Below are positions 39,521 to 48,301 of a stretch of DNA of 64,000 nucleotides, in pieces. Below the pieces are notes generated by a model. The model saw nothing but the letters and a program-made list of their open reading frames with translations, had not been told where the DNA came from and did not search any database. Position 1 is the first letter of the stretch, and every line of letters starts with the position of its first letter. The stretch spans positions 868,001-932,000 of the forward strand of contig NZ_JAGSPC010000001.1 of assembly GCF_019204045.1 (NCBI RefSeq), read 5' to 3'. The stretch comes from Erythrobacter crassostreae. Lineage in GTDB: Bacteria; Pseudomonadota; Alphaproteobacteria; Sphingomonadales; Sphingomonadaceae. Both the position numbers and the translations under genes were made by a program.

Positions 39521-40075
39521 ATGGAACAGGCGATCGCGCTTGATAGCTGGATTGTGCTCTGCGTTGCGCCGTGCATCATCACATGGCTGCTTGGACAATT
39601 TTACGGAACATGGCGTTCTCGGCGAGTGATCACGGATCAGGACTACGGTCTGATCCCTCTCGCCAGACCGCTGATGTTCGCTGCTCCGCCGATCCATAAT
39701 CGCCGCACCCGTCATCCCGCCGCACCGATGGATCCATCATCATTGCTGGCCAACAAACCTTGCTTCCGGACCGAGAATACCGGGGCCGCAGTAGACACAC
39801 CTGATACGCTGCATGATCAGGTCAGTGCCATGAATACGACGAAAATGCAGGATGAACGTTTCGCCGCTGGCGCGCTTGAAGATTACCGATATTCTATCGC
39901 GGCCCTGCGCCAGTCAGATAGGCAGGATTCTACGATCGCTGCCTATCCTGTGGGGTACGCCCGCGAGCAAATTTATCCGGAATTGCTTCGAATAACAGAT
40001 TTGGCGCCGGTTCCCCCGCACATGCGCGCAAGCGAACTCGTGGCACAGCGAAGCGCTAAACCGGAAGCGGCTTAG
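39521..40075 (+). CDS. Hypothetical protein with an N-terminal membrane segment
   Basis: A protein of about 184 residues that I do not recognise. It has one hydrophobic segment (DSWIVLCVAPCIITWLLGQF) followed by a basic patch and a polar, likely flexible tail. The ATG at 39521 is preceded by GATGGGA; ATG 39509 and TTG 39503 are in the same frame. The reading frame overlaps the convergent gene by four bases. Coding is uncertain because composition is unremarkable and no family is evident. Confidence 0.45.
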   Translation: MEQAIALDSWIVLCVAPCIITWLLGQFYGTWRSRRVITDQDYGLIPLARPLMFAAPPIHNRRTRHPAAPMDPSSLLANKPCFRTENTGAAVDTPDTLHDQVSAMNTTKMQDERFAAGALEDYRYSIAALRQSDRQDSTIAAYPVGYAREQIYPELLRITDLAPVPPHMRASELVAQRSAKPEAA

Positions 40076-40527
40076 CTCGCTTCCTTGACCTGTTCAGCCT
40101 TGGTGTAGGGTACGAAATCTTCAAAGAAGACAGCGCCAGTGAACATGCCGATACCGCGATCGACGGTGTGGACCATATCCAGTTTACAAATCTGGCTGGC
40201 ATTGAAACGGCGCGAGACGAGGATATCGTCACGGTCGATCTTGTCCGGATTCTTGGTCCGTTGCACGTAGATTGTACGGCCGCTGCCATAGACATACGCA
40301 GTGTCGTCAACAACACGCAGACGCTCATTCGGACGGGTACGGATGCAGCGCGTCGGCTCTCCGGCAACGCGGCCTTCAAGGATATCGGCGAGCTTCTTCT
40401 CACCTTTGGTCATTTCGGTATCAGCCGCATTTTCACTGTGATCGTCGGCAATTGCCGGTTGACCAACCAGAAAGGCAAGGGCGGCAGCGCCAGTGAGGGT
40501 GAAAGCTTTACGAGGGGTAGACATCAT
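40072..40527 (-). CDS. Secreted DUF6491-like protein
   Basis: A 151-residue exported protein with a signal peptide (about residues 1-27, ending PAIADD). The mature part has RCIRTRPNERLRVVDDTAYV, RTIYVQRTKN, a second Cys in NASQICKLDMVHTVD, and DFVPYTK at the end. This pattern resembles DUF6491; two cysteines could form a disulphide. AAAGGAG lies before the tandem ATGs. Function is unknown. A second secreted gene on the same strand lies upstream. Confidence 0.8.
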   Translation of the reverse strand: MMSTPRKAFTLTGAAALAFLVGQPAIADDHSENAADTEMTKGEKKLADILEGRVAGEPTRCIRTRPNERLRVVDDTAYVYGSGRTIYVQRTKNPDKIDRDDILVSRRFNASQICKLDMVHTVDRGIGMFTGAVFFEDFVPYTKAEQVKEAS

Positions 40528-40602
40528 GCATTCTCCTTTGGCCTGAAGGTGGTGAGACTAGGTATCATAGAATGAACGCGCGATGAGCGGTTTGGTGCCG
40601 GA

Positions 40603-41178
40603 TCAATCCCGTTCGATATCTAGGTCTACAGCGTATTCCGGGGTGCTGCTGTAATTCTTTTCTTGCAGTTCCAGCTCGATCGACGTTTCGGAGCCGTCAG
40701 AATGTTCGATTTCGGCCTTGTAGCTGCTCAGGATTGTAACCTTGCCATAGCCTTCCGCATCCCTCGGTTCGAAAGGGACCCCCAGGCATTCTTTGATCTG
40801 GATACGATACGCGGAAAAGAGCGTTTTGGCCTCTCGTTCATTGCCTTCGAAAGACCACTCGCAGTTTAGCTCCAGGCTTTCTTTGCCAGGGACGGTCTCG
40901 CAATATGTCGCGTTGCGGATAAAGGTTGGCTTGCCTCGGTATTTCAGATCAAGCGCGTCTTCACGATTGATCTCTATTGCCAGTCCGCGAACCTTGGACT
41001 TTGCGCCCGACATTAACGCGGAAATGACGTCGCATTCGCGGTCTGCAGCGATCGACTGGGTTGGCAGCGAGAGTGCGAGCGCGGCAGCAAGGGCAAGAGC
41101 CGGTCTACCGATGGCCGGGATCCGTGCCTTCGGAGATATCGTGCAGGCTCGCCTGATCCGCACCATCCGCAGGGCCAC
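40603..41178 (-). CDS. Hypothetical exported protein
   Basis: A 191-residue protein with a basic N-terminus and a hydrophobic segment ending LSLPTQSIAADRECD, a probable signal peptide with cleavage near residue 45. The mature part has four cysteines (ECDV, YCETV, NCEWS, KECLG) and acidic strands. The start overlaps the zf-CHCC gene by about 70 bases in another frame; ATG 41166 is an alternative. I do not recognise a family. Confidence 0.7.
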   Translation of the reverse strand: MALRMVRIRRACTISPKARIPAIGRPALALAAALALSLPTQSIAADRECDVISALMSGAKSKVRGLAIEINREDALDLKYRGKPTFIRNATYCETVPGKESLELNCEWSFEGNEREAKTLFSAYRIQIKECLGVPFEPRDAEGYGKVTILSSYKAEIEHSDGSETSIELELQEKNYSSTPEYAVDLDIERD

Positions 41179-41365
41179 CTTTCAGCACAAAGCGGCGATC
41201 ACAATATCCGCAATCGACATAGCCGTGCTCGTCAATCTCAAGATAGATGCGCGGATGGCCCAGCGCAGCAGGGCGATAATTCTCGCCAGCGCGGATTCCG
41301 CTCGCGCCGTCACAGCTGACGCGCTTTGTTTCGACCAACAGGGTTTCAGGTGGTGGGATGTTCAT
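41105..41365 (-). CDS. Zinc-finger (zf-CHCC/NDUFS6-like) protein
   Basis: An 86-residue protein with the zinc site typical of the CHCC family: RVSCDGA, ALGHPRIYLEIDE and GYVDCGYCDRRFVL. The eukaryotic relative is the complex I subunit NDUFS6; alphaproteobacterial members are complex I associated or of unknown role. The C-terminal tail after the domain runs into the next gene. The start MNIPPPE fits the family. The frame continues upstream opposite the ABC gene, but that part is not coding. Confidence 0.85.
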   Translation of the reverse strand: MNIPPPETLLVETKRVSCDGASGIRAGENYRPAALGHPRIYLEIDEHGYVDCGYCDRRFVLKGGPADGADQASLHDISEGTDPGHR

Positions 41366-41470
41366 AAGGACATGCGAATAATCGTGCTCGGCGGTGAATT
41401 CAATCTCAATTGCGTTTCTGTGCCGCACTGATGCTTGCCCGCCGCGAGAGGCTGACCTAGGGCAAGCCGC

Positions 41471-42424
41471 ATGTCCACTCCTCCCGCAATCCGCATCGAA
41501 AACCTCGCCAAACGCTATGCCGCACCAAAAGGTGCGAAAGGCGAAGATGCAGAGGGTAAACTTGCGCTGAATGGTGTGAGTTTTGACGTACCCGAAGGAT
41601 CGATTTTTGGTCTGCTTGGCCCCAATGGCGCGGGCAAATCGACTTTGATCAATATTCTTGCGGGTATCGTGAACAAGACCAGCGGATCGGCCAATATCTG
41701 GGGTTTTGATATTGATGAGCAGCGCCGCAATGCTAGCCGGTCCATCGGGATCGTGCCGCAGGAGATCGTCTTTGATCCGTTTTTCACGCCTTACGAGGTG
41801 CTGGAAAACCAAGGCGGGTTTTACGGCATTTCCGGAAAAGATCGCCGCAGCGAGGAATTGCTGGCGGCGGTGCGGCTGGCGGACAAGCGCAACGCCTATG
41901 CCCGCACATTGTCAGGCGGCATGAAACGCCGCTTGTTGGTCGCCAAAGCTATGGTTCATTCCCCGCCGATCCTAGTGCTTGATGAGCCTACCGCCGGCGT
42001 CGATGTCGAATTGCGCCGGCAGCTGTGGGAGCTGGTCAAGGAGATGAACCAAGAAGGCGTTACCGTGGTGCTGACCACGCATTATCTCGAAGAAGCCGAG
42101 GAACTGTGCGATGAGATTGCGATCATCAATCATGGTGAGCTGATCGCGCATAAACCGACCCGCGAATTGGTTGATATGGCGCGCGAAAAAATCGTGGCAG
42201 TAACGCTCGCCGAAGACCTTGGGCAGGCCCCAGCGCATGAGGCGTTTAGCAAGGTAGAGCTTGCTGGCGAGCGCGGGCTTGAGGTGACCTATAACAAGGA
42301 TCAGCTAAACGCGGGCCAAGTGCTCGCTATCCTTCAGGAACAGGGCCTGACCGTCGAAGACGTGACCACCCGCGAGGCGGATCTGGAGGATGTGTTCGTC
42401 CAGCTTACTGGATCAGGGAGCTGA
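41471..42424 (+). CDS. ABC-2 type transporter ATP-binding protein
   Basis: A 317-residue ATPase. It has Walker A GPNGAGKST, signature TLSGGMKRRLLVAKAM, Walker B ILVLDEPTAGVDVELRRQL and the H-loop in TTHYLEEAEELCD. The C-terminal segment (EDVTTREADLEDVF) is that of drug, polysaccharide or lipid exporters of the CcmA/NodI type. No permease gene is adjacent. Its stop overlaps the start of the next gene by one base (TGATG), which is a metallo-beta-lactamase-fold lipoprotein, an unusual partner. Confidence 0.93.
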   Translation: MSTPPAIRIENLAKRYAAPKGAKGEDAEGKLALNGVSFDVPEGSIFGLLGPNGAGKSTLINILAGIVNKTSGSANIWGFDIDEQRRNASRSIGIVPQEIVFDPFFTPYEVLENQGGFYGISGKDRRSEELLAAVRLADKRNAYARTLSGGMKRRLLVAKAMVHSPPILVLDEPTAGVDVELRRQLWELVKEMNQEGVTVVLTTHYLEEAEELCDEIAIINHGELIAHKPTRELVDMAREKIVAVTLAEDLGQAPAHEAFSKVELAGERGLEVTYNKDQLNAGQVLAILQEQGLTVEDVTTREADLEDVFVQLTGSGS

Positions 42425-43428
42425 TGGCTGGTTCCCTGCGATTCGCATTGACGCTTTCCGTTGCGCTCGCATTGCCGGGATGCGGATGGTTGGCTTTTGA
42501 AGACAAGAGCACAAGCCCGGAAAGTTCCCAGACCGGCAATGATGGCATACCCCGCGCAGAGCAGCCTGCGAATTGCCCCACCACAGGTGCGGCTTTGCAA
42601 GTGCTGGGCAGTGGGGGGCCTATTGCAGAGGCAGGCCGCGCCGGAACATCATATCTGCTCTGGATCGACGGCGAGGCAAAGCTGCTGATTGATGCAGGAT
42701 CAGGCAGCTTTTTGCGCTTTGCCGAGGCGGGCGGAAAGGTCGCGTCGCTCGATGCGATCCTGCTGACGCATCTCCATGCCGATCACGCGGGCGATGTGAT
42801 TGATATCCTCAACACGGGCGGGTTTGAAGGGCGCACCGAGCCGCTCACGCTTGTCGGGCCGGGTGAGGCCCCGCGTTTCCCTGCCACCAGCGAATTTATC
42901 GAGCGTTTGATCGCCAAAGAGGGCGGCGCGTTTGCTTATAATGGCGGATATGGTGACGGCACCGAAGGTAAGGCGCAGTTGGAAGTGCGTGATATCCCTT
43001 CGTTTGCCGGGAATGGTGAATTGACACCTCTCGACGTGTCGAATGATTTTTCCGTGATTGCCTATCCCGTTGATCACGGACCTGTCCCTGCATTGGCCTA
43101 TGAAATTGACGTTGGCGGCAAATCGGTTGTTATCGCGGGCGATCAAAGCGGGCGCTCTGTGGTGTTCCAAATGATGATGGAGGATGCGAGCCCGGCGATC
43201 CTGTTTGCGCATCATGTGATCAATGGCGAAGACGGCCAGCCGCGCGGATTGCACCGAACTCCGGCGCAGATTGGCGAGCTTGCAGGGGCGATGAAGCCGC
43301 AGCGCCTTATCTTGACCCACAATATGGAACGCTCACTCAGCCGGATTGACGATAGCCTGAATGCGATCGGTCAAAGCTATTCCGGTGATGTCAGCGTGGC
43401 TGCTGATCTGGACTGTTACGCGCTGTAA
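42424..43428 (+). CDS. Lipoprotein MBL-fold metallohydrolase
   Basis: A 334-residue exported lipoprotein of the metallo-beta-lactamase fold. The N-terminus has a lipobox (ALPGCGW, Cys at about residue 19). The metal motif is THLHADHAGD near residue 116, with later ligands in DHGPVPALAY, IAGDQSGRS and FAHHVINGE. It is closest to the RNase Z/ arylsulfatase-like hydrolases that cut esters. It is co-translated with the ABC ATPase. Its last 38 bases overlap the end of the convergent membrane protein gene. Confidence 0.88.
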   Translation: MAGSLRFALTLSVALALPGCGWLAFEDKSTSPESSQTGNDGIPRAEQPANCPTTGAALQVLGSGGPIAEAGRAGTSYLLWIDGEAKLLIDAGSGSFLRFAEAGGKVASLDAILLTHLHADHAGDVIDILNTGGFEGRTEPLTLVGPGEAPRFPATSEFIERLIAKEGGAFAYNGGYGDGTEGKAQLEVRDIPSFAGNGELTPLDVSNDFSVIAYPVDHGPVPALAYEIDVGGKSVVIAGDQSGRSVVFQMMMEDASPAILFAHHVINGEDGQPRGLHRTPAQIGELAGAMKPQRLILTHNMERSLSRIDDSLNAIGQSYSGDVSVAADLDCYAL

Positions 43429-43945
43429 TCTGTAGGCGCTCAATATCCTGCCGCAGCTGGCTTTTGCGAAAACCAGCACCTGAAATCAGACGTTTCCAAT
43501 CCGGCAAGTGGTCAAAATGCTGCAACTGCCGGTGGTAGTAATTAATGTATTCTAGTACCGTGAATACCGCTGCCGCTGTTGCGACCCACCGCTCTTCTGT
43601 TCCCACAGCCACTCCCTCAAAACTCCAGGCGGCTACCGCTGCTAGCACGGAAGCAACGCTGCAGATTGCCATCGGCAAGTCGAGCTTGGCGAGGGTGCTG
43701 ATCGTGCCATCCGGCGAAATGCCATGTTCAATGTGATGAAGTTTGGCACGCCAATAGATGGTTCCGATTGCCAGCAGCGCCATCATCGGAACGATGGCAA
43801 TCACCGAGGCTATGCCAATCTTTCCTCCTGAAAGAAACAGCATGGCGAGAGGAACAAGCGCGATGTTCGCGCCTTCCATCTTCCAATACATTTCGAGCCG
43901 GGAAATCACTTTGCCTCGGGCCGATTGAAGAGCGGGTTTTGCCAT
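43391..43945 (-). CDS. Hypothetical membrane protein
   Basis: A 184-residue protein with four hydrophobic segments arranged as two hairpins (IALVPLAMLFLSGGKIGIAS, VIAIVPMMALLAIGTIYW; LPMAICSVASVLAAVAAW, VATAAAVFTVLEYINYY). It has a His-rich loop (AKLHHIEHG) and a second HRQLQHFDHL near the end. The ATG at 43945 fits a short cytoplasmic start; the frame is open to 44056. I do not recognise the family. Confidence 0.7.
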   Translation of the reverse strand: MAKPALQSARGKVISRLEMYWKMEGANIALVPLAMLFLSGGKIGIASVIAIVPMMALLAIGTIYWRAKLHHIEHGISPDGTISTLAKLDLPMAICSVASVLAAVAAWSFEGVAVGTEERWVATAAAVFTVLEYINYYHRQLQHFDHLPDWKRLISGAGFRKSQLRQDIERLQITARNSPDQQPR

Positions 43946-43983
43946 ATCTGAACGGTGGCTTTGATAAGGCCGACATTCAAGCT

Positions 43984-44148
43984 CTATCGAACGTTGACCG
44001 ATTTCCGCCATTGGCCCGTGCTTACGCGCTTGATCGATTTGCCGCAATTGCGGCATTCGCCTGCAAACCGCTCACCATCCCAGACGACGTCACGCCGCAC
44101 AGGTTTGTGCTGGCCGGTAAGGCACTTTGTGATCGAAAGAACTGACAT
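43984..44148 (-). CDS. Small zinc-ribbon-like protein
   Basis: A 54-residue protein with CLTGQHKPVRRDVVWDGERF followed by GECRNCGKSIKR. The Cys/His spacing suggests a small zinc ribbon. Such short proteins are common in sphingomonads and have no known function. The ATG at 44148 is used; the frame can start at a GTG at 44190, and AGGAG sits in between, about 14 bases from the ATG. Confidence 0.65.
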   Translation of the reverse strand: MSVLSITKCLTGQHKPVRRDVVWDGERFAGECRNCGKSIKRVSTGQWRKSVNVR

Positions 44149-44344
44149 GGGCGAGGTCCCGGTCTCCTGAAAGTCGAATTGTTGAGGCACAAGCCGACCA
44201 TATTGCGCGACCTGTTACGTAAAATACCCTAATTGTGCGCTGCAGCAAGCGGGATTTTACAAGTCACTGGTTTTGCTTACTTCGTTGTTGGTCAAAGGTG
44301 TGCGCTCTTGCCCTGAAAGCCTTTGCGCGGCATGGCTGCGCTCC

Positions 44345-45937
44345 ATGAACACTGCGACTAAAGACTACGACGTAATTGTGATCGGATCGGGCGCGGCGGG
44401 GCTAACTGCGGCGCTGGAATTGGCTGAGACGAAGCGGGTGCTCGTGCTCGCCAAAGGATCGCTTACCGGCGGATCGACCGCTTGGGCGCAAGGCGGCATC
44501 GCCGCTGTGCTCGATGCGGGTGATACATTTGACAATCACGTGCGCGATACAATGGTTGCTGGCGCTGGCCTTAATGACATTGAAACAGTCGAATTTGTGA
44601 TCGAAGGCGCACCCAAAGCGATTGACCGGCTGTGCGAGCTGGGTGTGCCATTCAACCGCGATGAAGACGCGCTGCATCTGACCCGCGAAGGCGGCCATTC
44701 GCACCGCCGCATTGTGCATGTGGACGACGCGACCGGCTGGGCTGTGCAATCTGCGCTGCTCAAGGCCGCCGAAGCATCAGCCAATATCACGCTCGCACCG
44801 GGCCGCACCTGCATTGATTTCATCACAGACCGTCACGGAGAGAAGTTCTCCGCCGCTGGCCGTGTCTGGGGCGTCTATGCGCTCAACACCGAAAACGGGC
44901 GGGTCGAACGATACATGGCCCGCGCCACCATTCTGGCCGCTGGCGGGGCGGGGCGCGTCTATCAATTCAGCACCGCACCGCGCGGCGCGACCGGTGATGG
45001 CATTGCGATGGCATGGCGAGCAGGCGCGCGCGTTTCCAACATGGAAATGATGCAGTTCCACCCGACCTGCCTCTACAATCTCGAAGTCAAAAACTTCCTC
45101 ATCACGGAGGCTGTTCGCGGCGAAGGCGGGCATCTGCTCCACCCGGAAACCGGCCACCGGTTCATGGCGGATTACGATCCTGAGCGGATGGAGCTGGCCC
45201 CGCGCGATGTCGTGGCGCGCGCGATCGATGATCAGATCAAACGGTTCGGCCTAGATTACGTCCATCTCGACATCAGTCATAAGCCCGCCGATTTCGTGAA
45301 AGAGCATTTCCCGACCATTCACGAGAAACTGAGCGGCCTTGGCATTGATATGACCACCGGCCCGATACCGGTCGTGCCCGCACAACATTACACCTGCGGC
45401 GGCGTGGTCGTTGACCTGCAAGCTCGCACTGACCTGCCCGGCCTATGGGCGGCTGGCGAGGTCACCGAAAGCGGCCTGCACGGCGCAAACCGGCTTGCCT
45501 CCAACAGCCTGCTGGAATGCTTTGTATTCGGCGAAGCGGCGGCGGAGGATATCCTCGCGCGGTGGGACGAACTGACCGAGCCGCCCGCGATTAAGCCGTG
45601 GGATGAAAGCCGCGTGTCGGATTCCGATGAGCAGGTCGTTATCAAACAGAACTGGACCGAAATCCGCCGCTTTATGTGGAACTATGTCGGCATTGTCCGC
45701 ACCACCAAACGGTTGGAGCGCGCGCAAAACCGCATCGCTTTGCTGAAACAGGAGGTGGAGGAGTATTACGGCAGCTTCCTCGTCACCACCGACCTGATTG
45801 AGCTGCGCAATCTGCTGCAATCGGCCGAACTGATTGTGAAAAGCGCGCTGGAGCGGCACGAAAGCCGCGGGCTGCATTACACGCTCGACCATCCAGAGAT
45901 GGAAGATGAGGCACGTGATACGGTGTTGGTGCCATGA
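44345..45937 (+). CDS. nadB: L-aspartate oxidase
   Basis: A 530-residue flavoenzyme that oxidises L-aspartate to iminoaspartate, the first step of de novo NAD synthesis with NadA. It has the FAD fingerprint VIGSGAAGLTAAL near residue 12, GGSTAWAQGGIAA, HRRIVHVDDATGWAVQ, MEMMQFHPT, the ESGLHGANRLASNSLLECFVFG block, and a C-terminal helical domain. The ATG at 44345 matches the family start. nadA and nadC are not adjacent. The stop overlaps the next start by four bases (ATGA). Confidence 0.96.
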   Translation: MNTATKDYDVIVIGSGAAGLTAALELAETKRVLVLAKGSLTGGSTAWAQGGIAAVLDAGDTFDNHVRDTMVAGAGLNDIETVEFVIEGAPKAIDRLCELGVPFNRDEDALHLTREGGHSHRRIVHVDDATGWAVQSALLKAAEASANITLAPGRTCIDFITDRHGEKFSAAGRVWGVYALNTENGRVERYMARATILAAGGAGRVYQFSTAPRGATGDGIAMAWRAGARVSNMEMMQFHPTCLYNLEVKNFLITEAVRGEGGHLLHPETGHRFMADYDPERMELAPRDVVARAIDDQIKRFGLDYVHLDISHKPADFVKEHFPTIHEKLSGLGIDMTTGPIPVVPAQHYTCGGVVVDLQARTDLPGLWAAGEVTESGLHGANRLASNSLLECFVFGEAAAEDILARWDELTEPPAIKPWDESRVSDSDEQVVIKQNWTEIRRFMWNYVGIVRTTKRLERAQNRIALLKQEVEEYYGSFLVTTDLIELRNLLQSAELIVKSALERHESRGLHYTLDHPEMEDEARDTVLVP

Positions 45938-46683
45938 TCAAGGTGCGCTCGCTCATCCCGGCGTTCGCTTTGGCCAGCGCAATGATCACCGCCGCCCCCG
46001 CGCACGCCACCCCGCCTGACGTTATCGATATTCATGAGTGGCCATTCGGCGTCAGCAACACGCATCTGTTTGTAGTCCGCACGTCGAACGACAATCTGGG
46101 CCTGTATGAAAGCCTGCGGGTGGAGACGTTTCTGGTCGCTATCGATTTGAAGAGTGGCGCGGAAAAGATGTGGGTGCTGGACCGGCTGTTGCAGGTTCGC
46201 GATTACGCCGATGACGGTGAGCCGCTGGAGTATGTGACGAAGCGGGATGAGGGGCTGGAGCCTATCAATCCCTATGCCGTTTTGACCGAATACGGCGCGG
46301 TGCCATGGGACGGTGTCTCGCGTATAGGCAGCACCTGGCTTGAGCCGCAGATTGCGCAGGATGAAGCGTCCATCACCGTCACTTACGGCGAAGATACGAC
46401 ATTCCGTGCCACTGCAGAGGAGCTGGCGAACAAGCTGGAGCGCGTGCATACATTCATGACGGAAAACGTCGCCGATCATCCCCGCATGTCGACCATATCC
46501 ACACGCGGTATGTTCGCCGACCGGGGCATCCCCGTAACTGCATGTTCACCGCAAGAGGTGCTGGATTTCTGGTCAATGGGCCACGGCCCCGGCAAGCTGG
46601 TGAGGGTCGTGTGCACCATGGGCGAAGATGAGGGTGTGACGTCGATGGTTGTCAGGTTGGAGGCAGTTGAGGCTGCGCCTTAA
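45934..46683 (+). CDS. Hypothetical secreted protein coupled to nadB
   Basis: A 249-residue protein with a signal peptide (residues 1-26, ending AHATPP). The mature part is acidic with no motif I know; two Cys (TACSPQE, VVCTMGE) may pair. It starts inside the nadB stop codon, so translation is coupled, but nothing suggests a role in NAD synthesis. It converges with a lipoprotein gene, overlapping by four bases. Confidence 0.75.
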   Translation: MIKVRSLIPAFALASAMITAAPAHATPPDVIDIHEWPFGVSNTHLFVVRTSNDNLGLYESLRVETFLVAIDLKSGAEKMWVLDRLLQVRDYADDGEPLEYVTKRDEGLEPINPYAVLTEYGAVPWDGVSRIGSTWLEPQIAQDEASITVTYGEDTTFRATAEELANKLERVHTFMTENVADHPRMSTISTRGMFADRGIPVTACSPQEVLDFWSMGHGPGKLVRVVCTMGEDEGVTSMVVRLEAVEAAP

Positions 46684-47186
46684 TTCAGGTCTAAGCCGCG
46701 TTTTTCATCAAAGAGATCAAGCAAATGGTCATGAAGTTTGTTTGCTTCATCCGTCCAACAATCCAATTCAGCATATGAAGTCGCTTTTGTGCCATTGAGC
46801 ATCAGTTTAAGAAGCGGTGTCCCCCCGTTTGAGACGATCATGTAGCCGCGCTCGCGCCTCGGAATTGCTGCGCATTCTTCTTCTACCAGTCCAGACACTC
46901 GTGTTCTGGCGACCATCTCATTGAGTTCATAGAGACTTCTCTCATTGAGTCTTCCAGAGAAGGGTCGCCCGCGTGATCGACCACGAGAGCCCGGTGCATC
47001 AGCCGCCCACTTGCCATACTTTATTGAGTATGCGCCTGTGTCGAGGTCGACGCGCAACTGGCTAGGGTCCCCCCATTCAGAGTGGTCGATGGTGGAGATT
47101 AGATTTCGCTTATCCGGATCGTTGAAAGTGGCGCATCCCGCCAAGCTCAGACTTGAAACAACGATGCATGCAAGCTTGCTCTTCAA
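46680..47186 (-). CDS. Hypothetical lipoprotein
   Basis: A 168-residue putative lipoprotein with signal peptide and lipobox LAGC (Cys 18). The mature protein is basic, with a Ser/Arg-rich stretch (GSRGRSRGRPFSGRLNERS) and two Cys (EEECAAIP, ELDCWTDE). Somewhat AT-richer codon use than its neighbours. Function is unknown. Confidence 0.75.
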   Translation of the reverse strand: MKSKLACIVVSSLSLAGCATFNDPDKRNLISTIDHSEWGDPSQLRVDLDTGAYSIKYGKWAADAPGSRGRSRGRPFSGRLNERSLYELNEMVARTRVSGLVEEECAAIPRRERGYMIVSNGGTPLLKLMLNGTKATSYAELDCWTDEANKLHDHLLDLFDEKRGLDLN

Positions 47187-47273
47187 ATCATTATCCTCCG
47201 CGTGTCATCACTAGTTCATACTGGTGCCAGCACAAACACGCATCTGACATGAGCAAAAAACGGTGACGTTGCT

Positions 47274-48218
47274 TTGAAAAATCTAGGATGGTCTCTGGGT
47301 ATTGGCGCCGCGCTCATTCCCCTCGCGGGCACCGCGCTCGCGCAGAATTCGGAAACGCCCCCCACCCAAAACGAAATCGTCGTTGCAGCCCAGCGATCTG
47401 GCGTGCCGATGTGGACGATCTATACCGATACCGGAACCGTTATTCTGGTTGGCGAAATTCGCGCTGTGCCGGAAAGCACGGCATGGTTTCCTGACCGTTT
47501 GAAGGAGGCCACTGGTGAGGCCGACCGCGTTATCATCCGCTCACGGCCCAAGATTTCTCCGGGTGATGTCTTCCGCCTGATCTTTCGCGGAGGCAGCTTT
47601 ACCAAACTGCCGGATAAAAGCGTGGCTGCGGATTACCTCGATCTGGATCAACGCGCGCGATTGGCAGCTCTCGAAACCGAATATGACAAGGACTATGATC
47701 GCGGCAGCTTCCTGATGACGGCGTTTGATCTGCTCGCGCGCAGGCTCGATTTTGATGATGAAACGCTGGATGATGACGCGACCGATATTGTGCGTAAGGC
47801 GGCGAAGAAAGCCGATGTGCCGATTGAACGGCCAGTGCGTTTTCGCGGCGAAGACCTGCTCGACAATCTCGCCGAGGCTCCGCCCACCTCGCACATTCCC
47901 TGCCTCGAAGCAGCGATGACCGCGACGGAAATAGGCCCTGACATTATCGAGAAGCGCGGCGATGACTGGCGCAAGTTCAATATTCCCGCCGTGATGGATA
48001 ACCCGCTTGAGGTCGCTCTGGGCACTTGTTGGCCATGGGCCGATCCTGAGCTGGGCGAGGATATCCGAGCGACATGGGTCGAGATGATCGAAGGCGCTGC
48101 TGCCTCTGATGGCACTACCGTCGCGGTCGTCCCGTTGCGGGTGCTGGCGGAGACCGATGGCGTGCTCGACAGTCTGGAAACGCGCGGCTTTGAAATTGGC
48201 GGTCCGCTCTGGCGATAG
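47274..48218 (+). CDS. TraB/GumN family protein
   Basis: A 314-residue exported protein with a signal peptide (about residues 1-23, TALAQN). The mature part begins with VPMWTIYTDTGTVILVGEIRAVP, the TraB/GumN start, in which the usual GTxH appears as GEIR, so the first metal-ligand motif is altered. A late block is VVPLRVLAETDGVLDSLETRGFEI, matching the family's C-terminus. TTG at 47274 is the first start; activity is unknown and catalysis is doubtful because of the altered motif. Confidence 0.78.
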   Translation: MKNLGWSLGIGAALIPLAGTALAQNSETPPTQNEIVVAAQRSGVPMWTIYTDTGTVILVGEIRAVPESTAWFPDRLKEATGEADRVIIRSRPKISPGDVFRLIFRGGSFTKLPDKSVAADYLDLDQRARLAALETEYDKDYDRGSFLMTAFDLLARRLDFDDETLDDDATDIVRKAAKKADVPIERPVRFRGEDLLDNLAEAPPTSHIPCLEAAMTATEIGPDIIEKRGDDWRKFNIPAVMDNPLEVALGTCWPWADPELGEDIRATWVEMIEGAAASDGTTVAVVPLRVLAETDGVLDSLETRGFEIGGPLWR

Positions 48219-48301
48219 CGCGCATAGCTTGCAGCCTGCGCGGCAATGCGGCAGACCCGTCTTCAAACAAAACGTATCCAGACAAAGAGGCCGCCTGAAC
48301 C

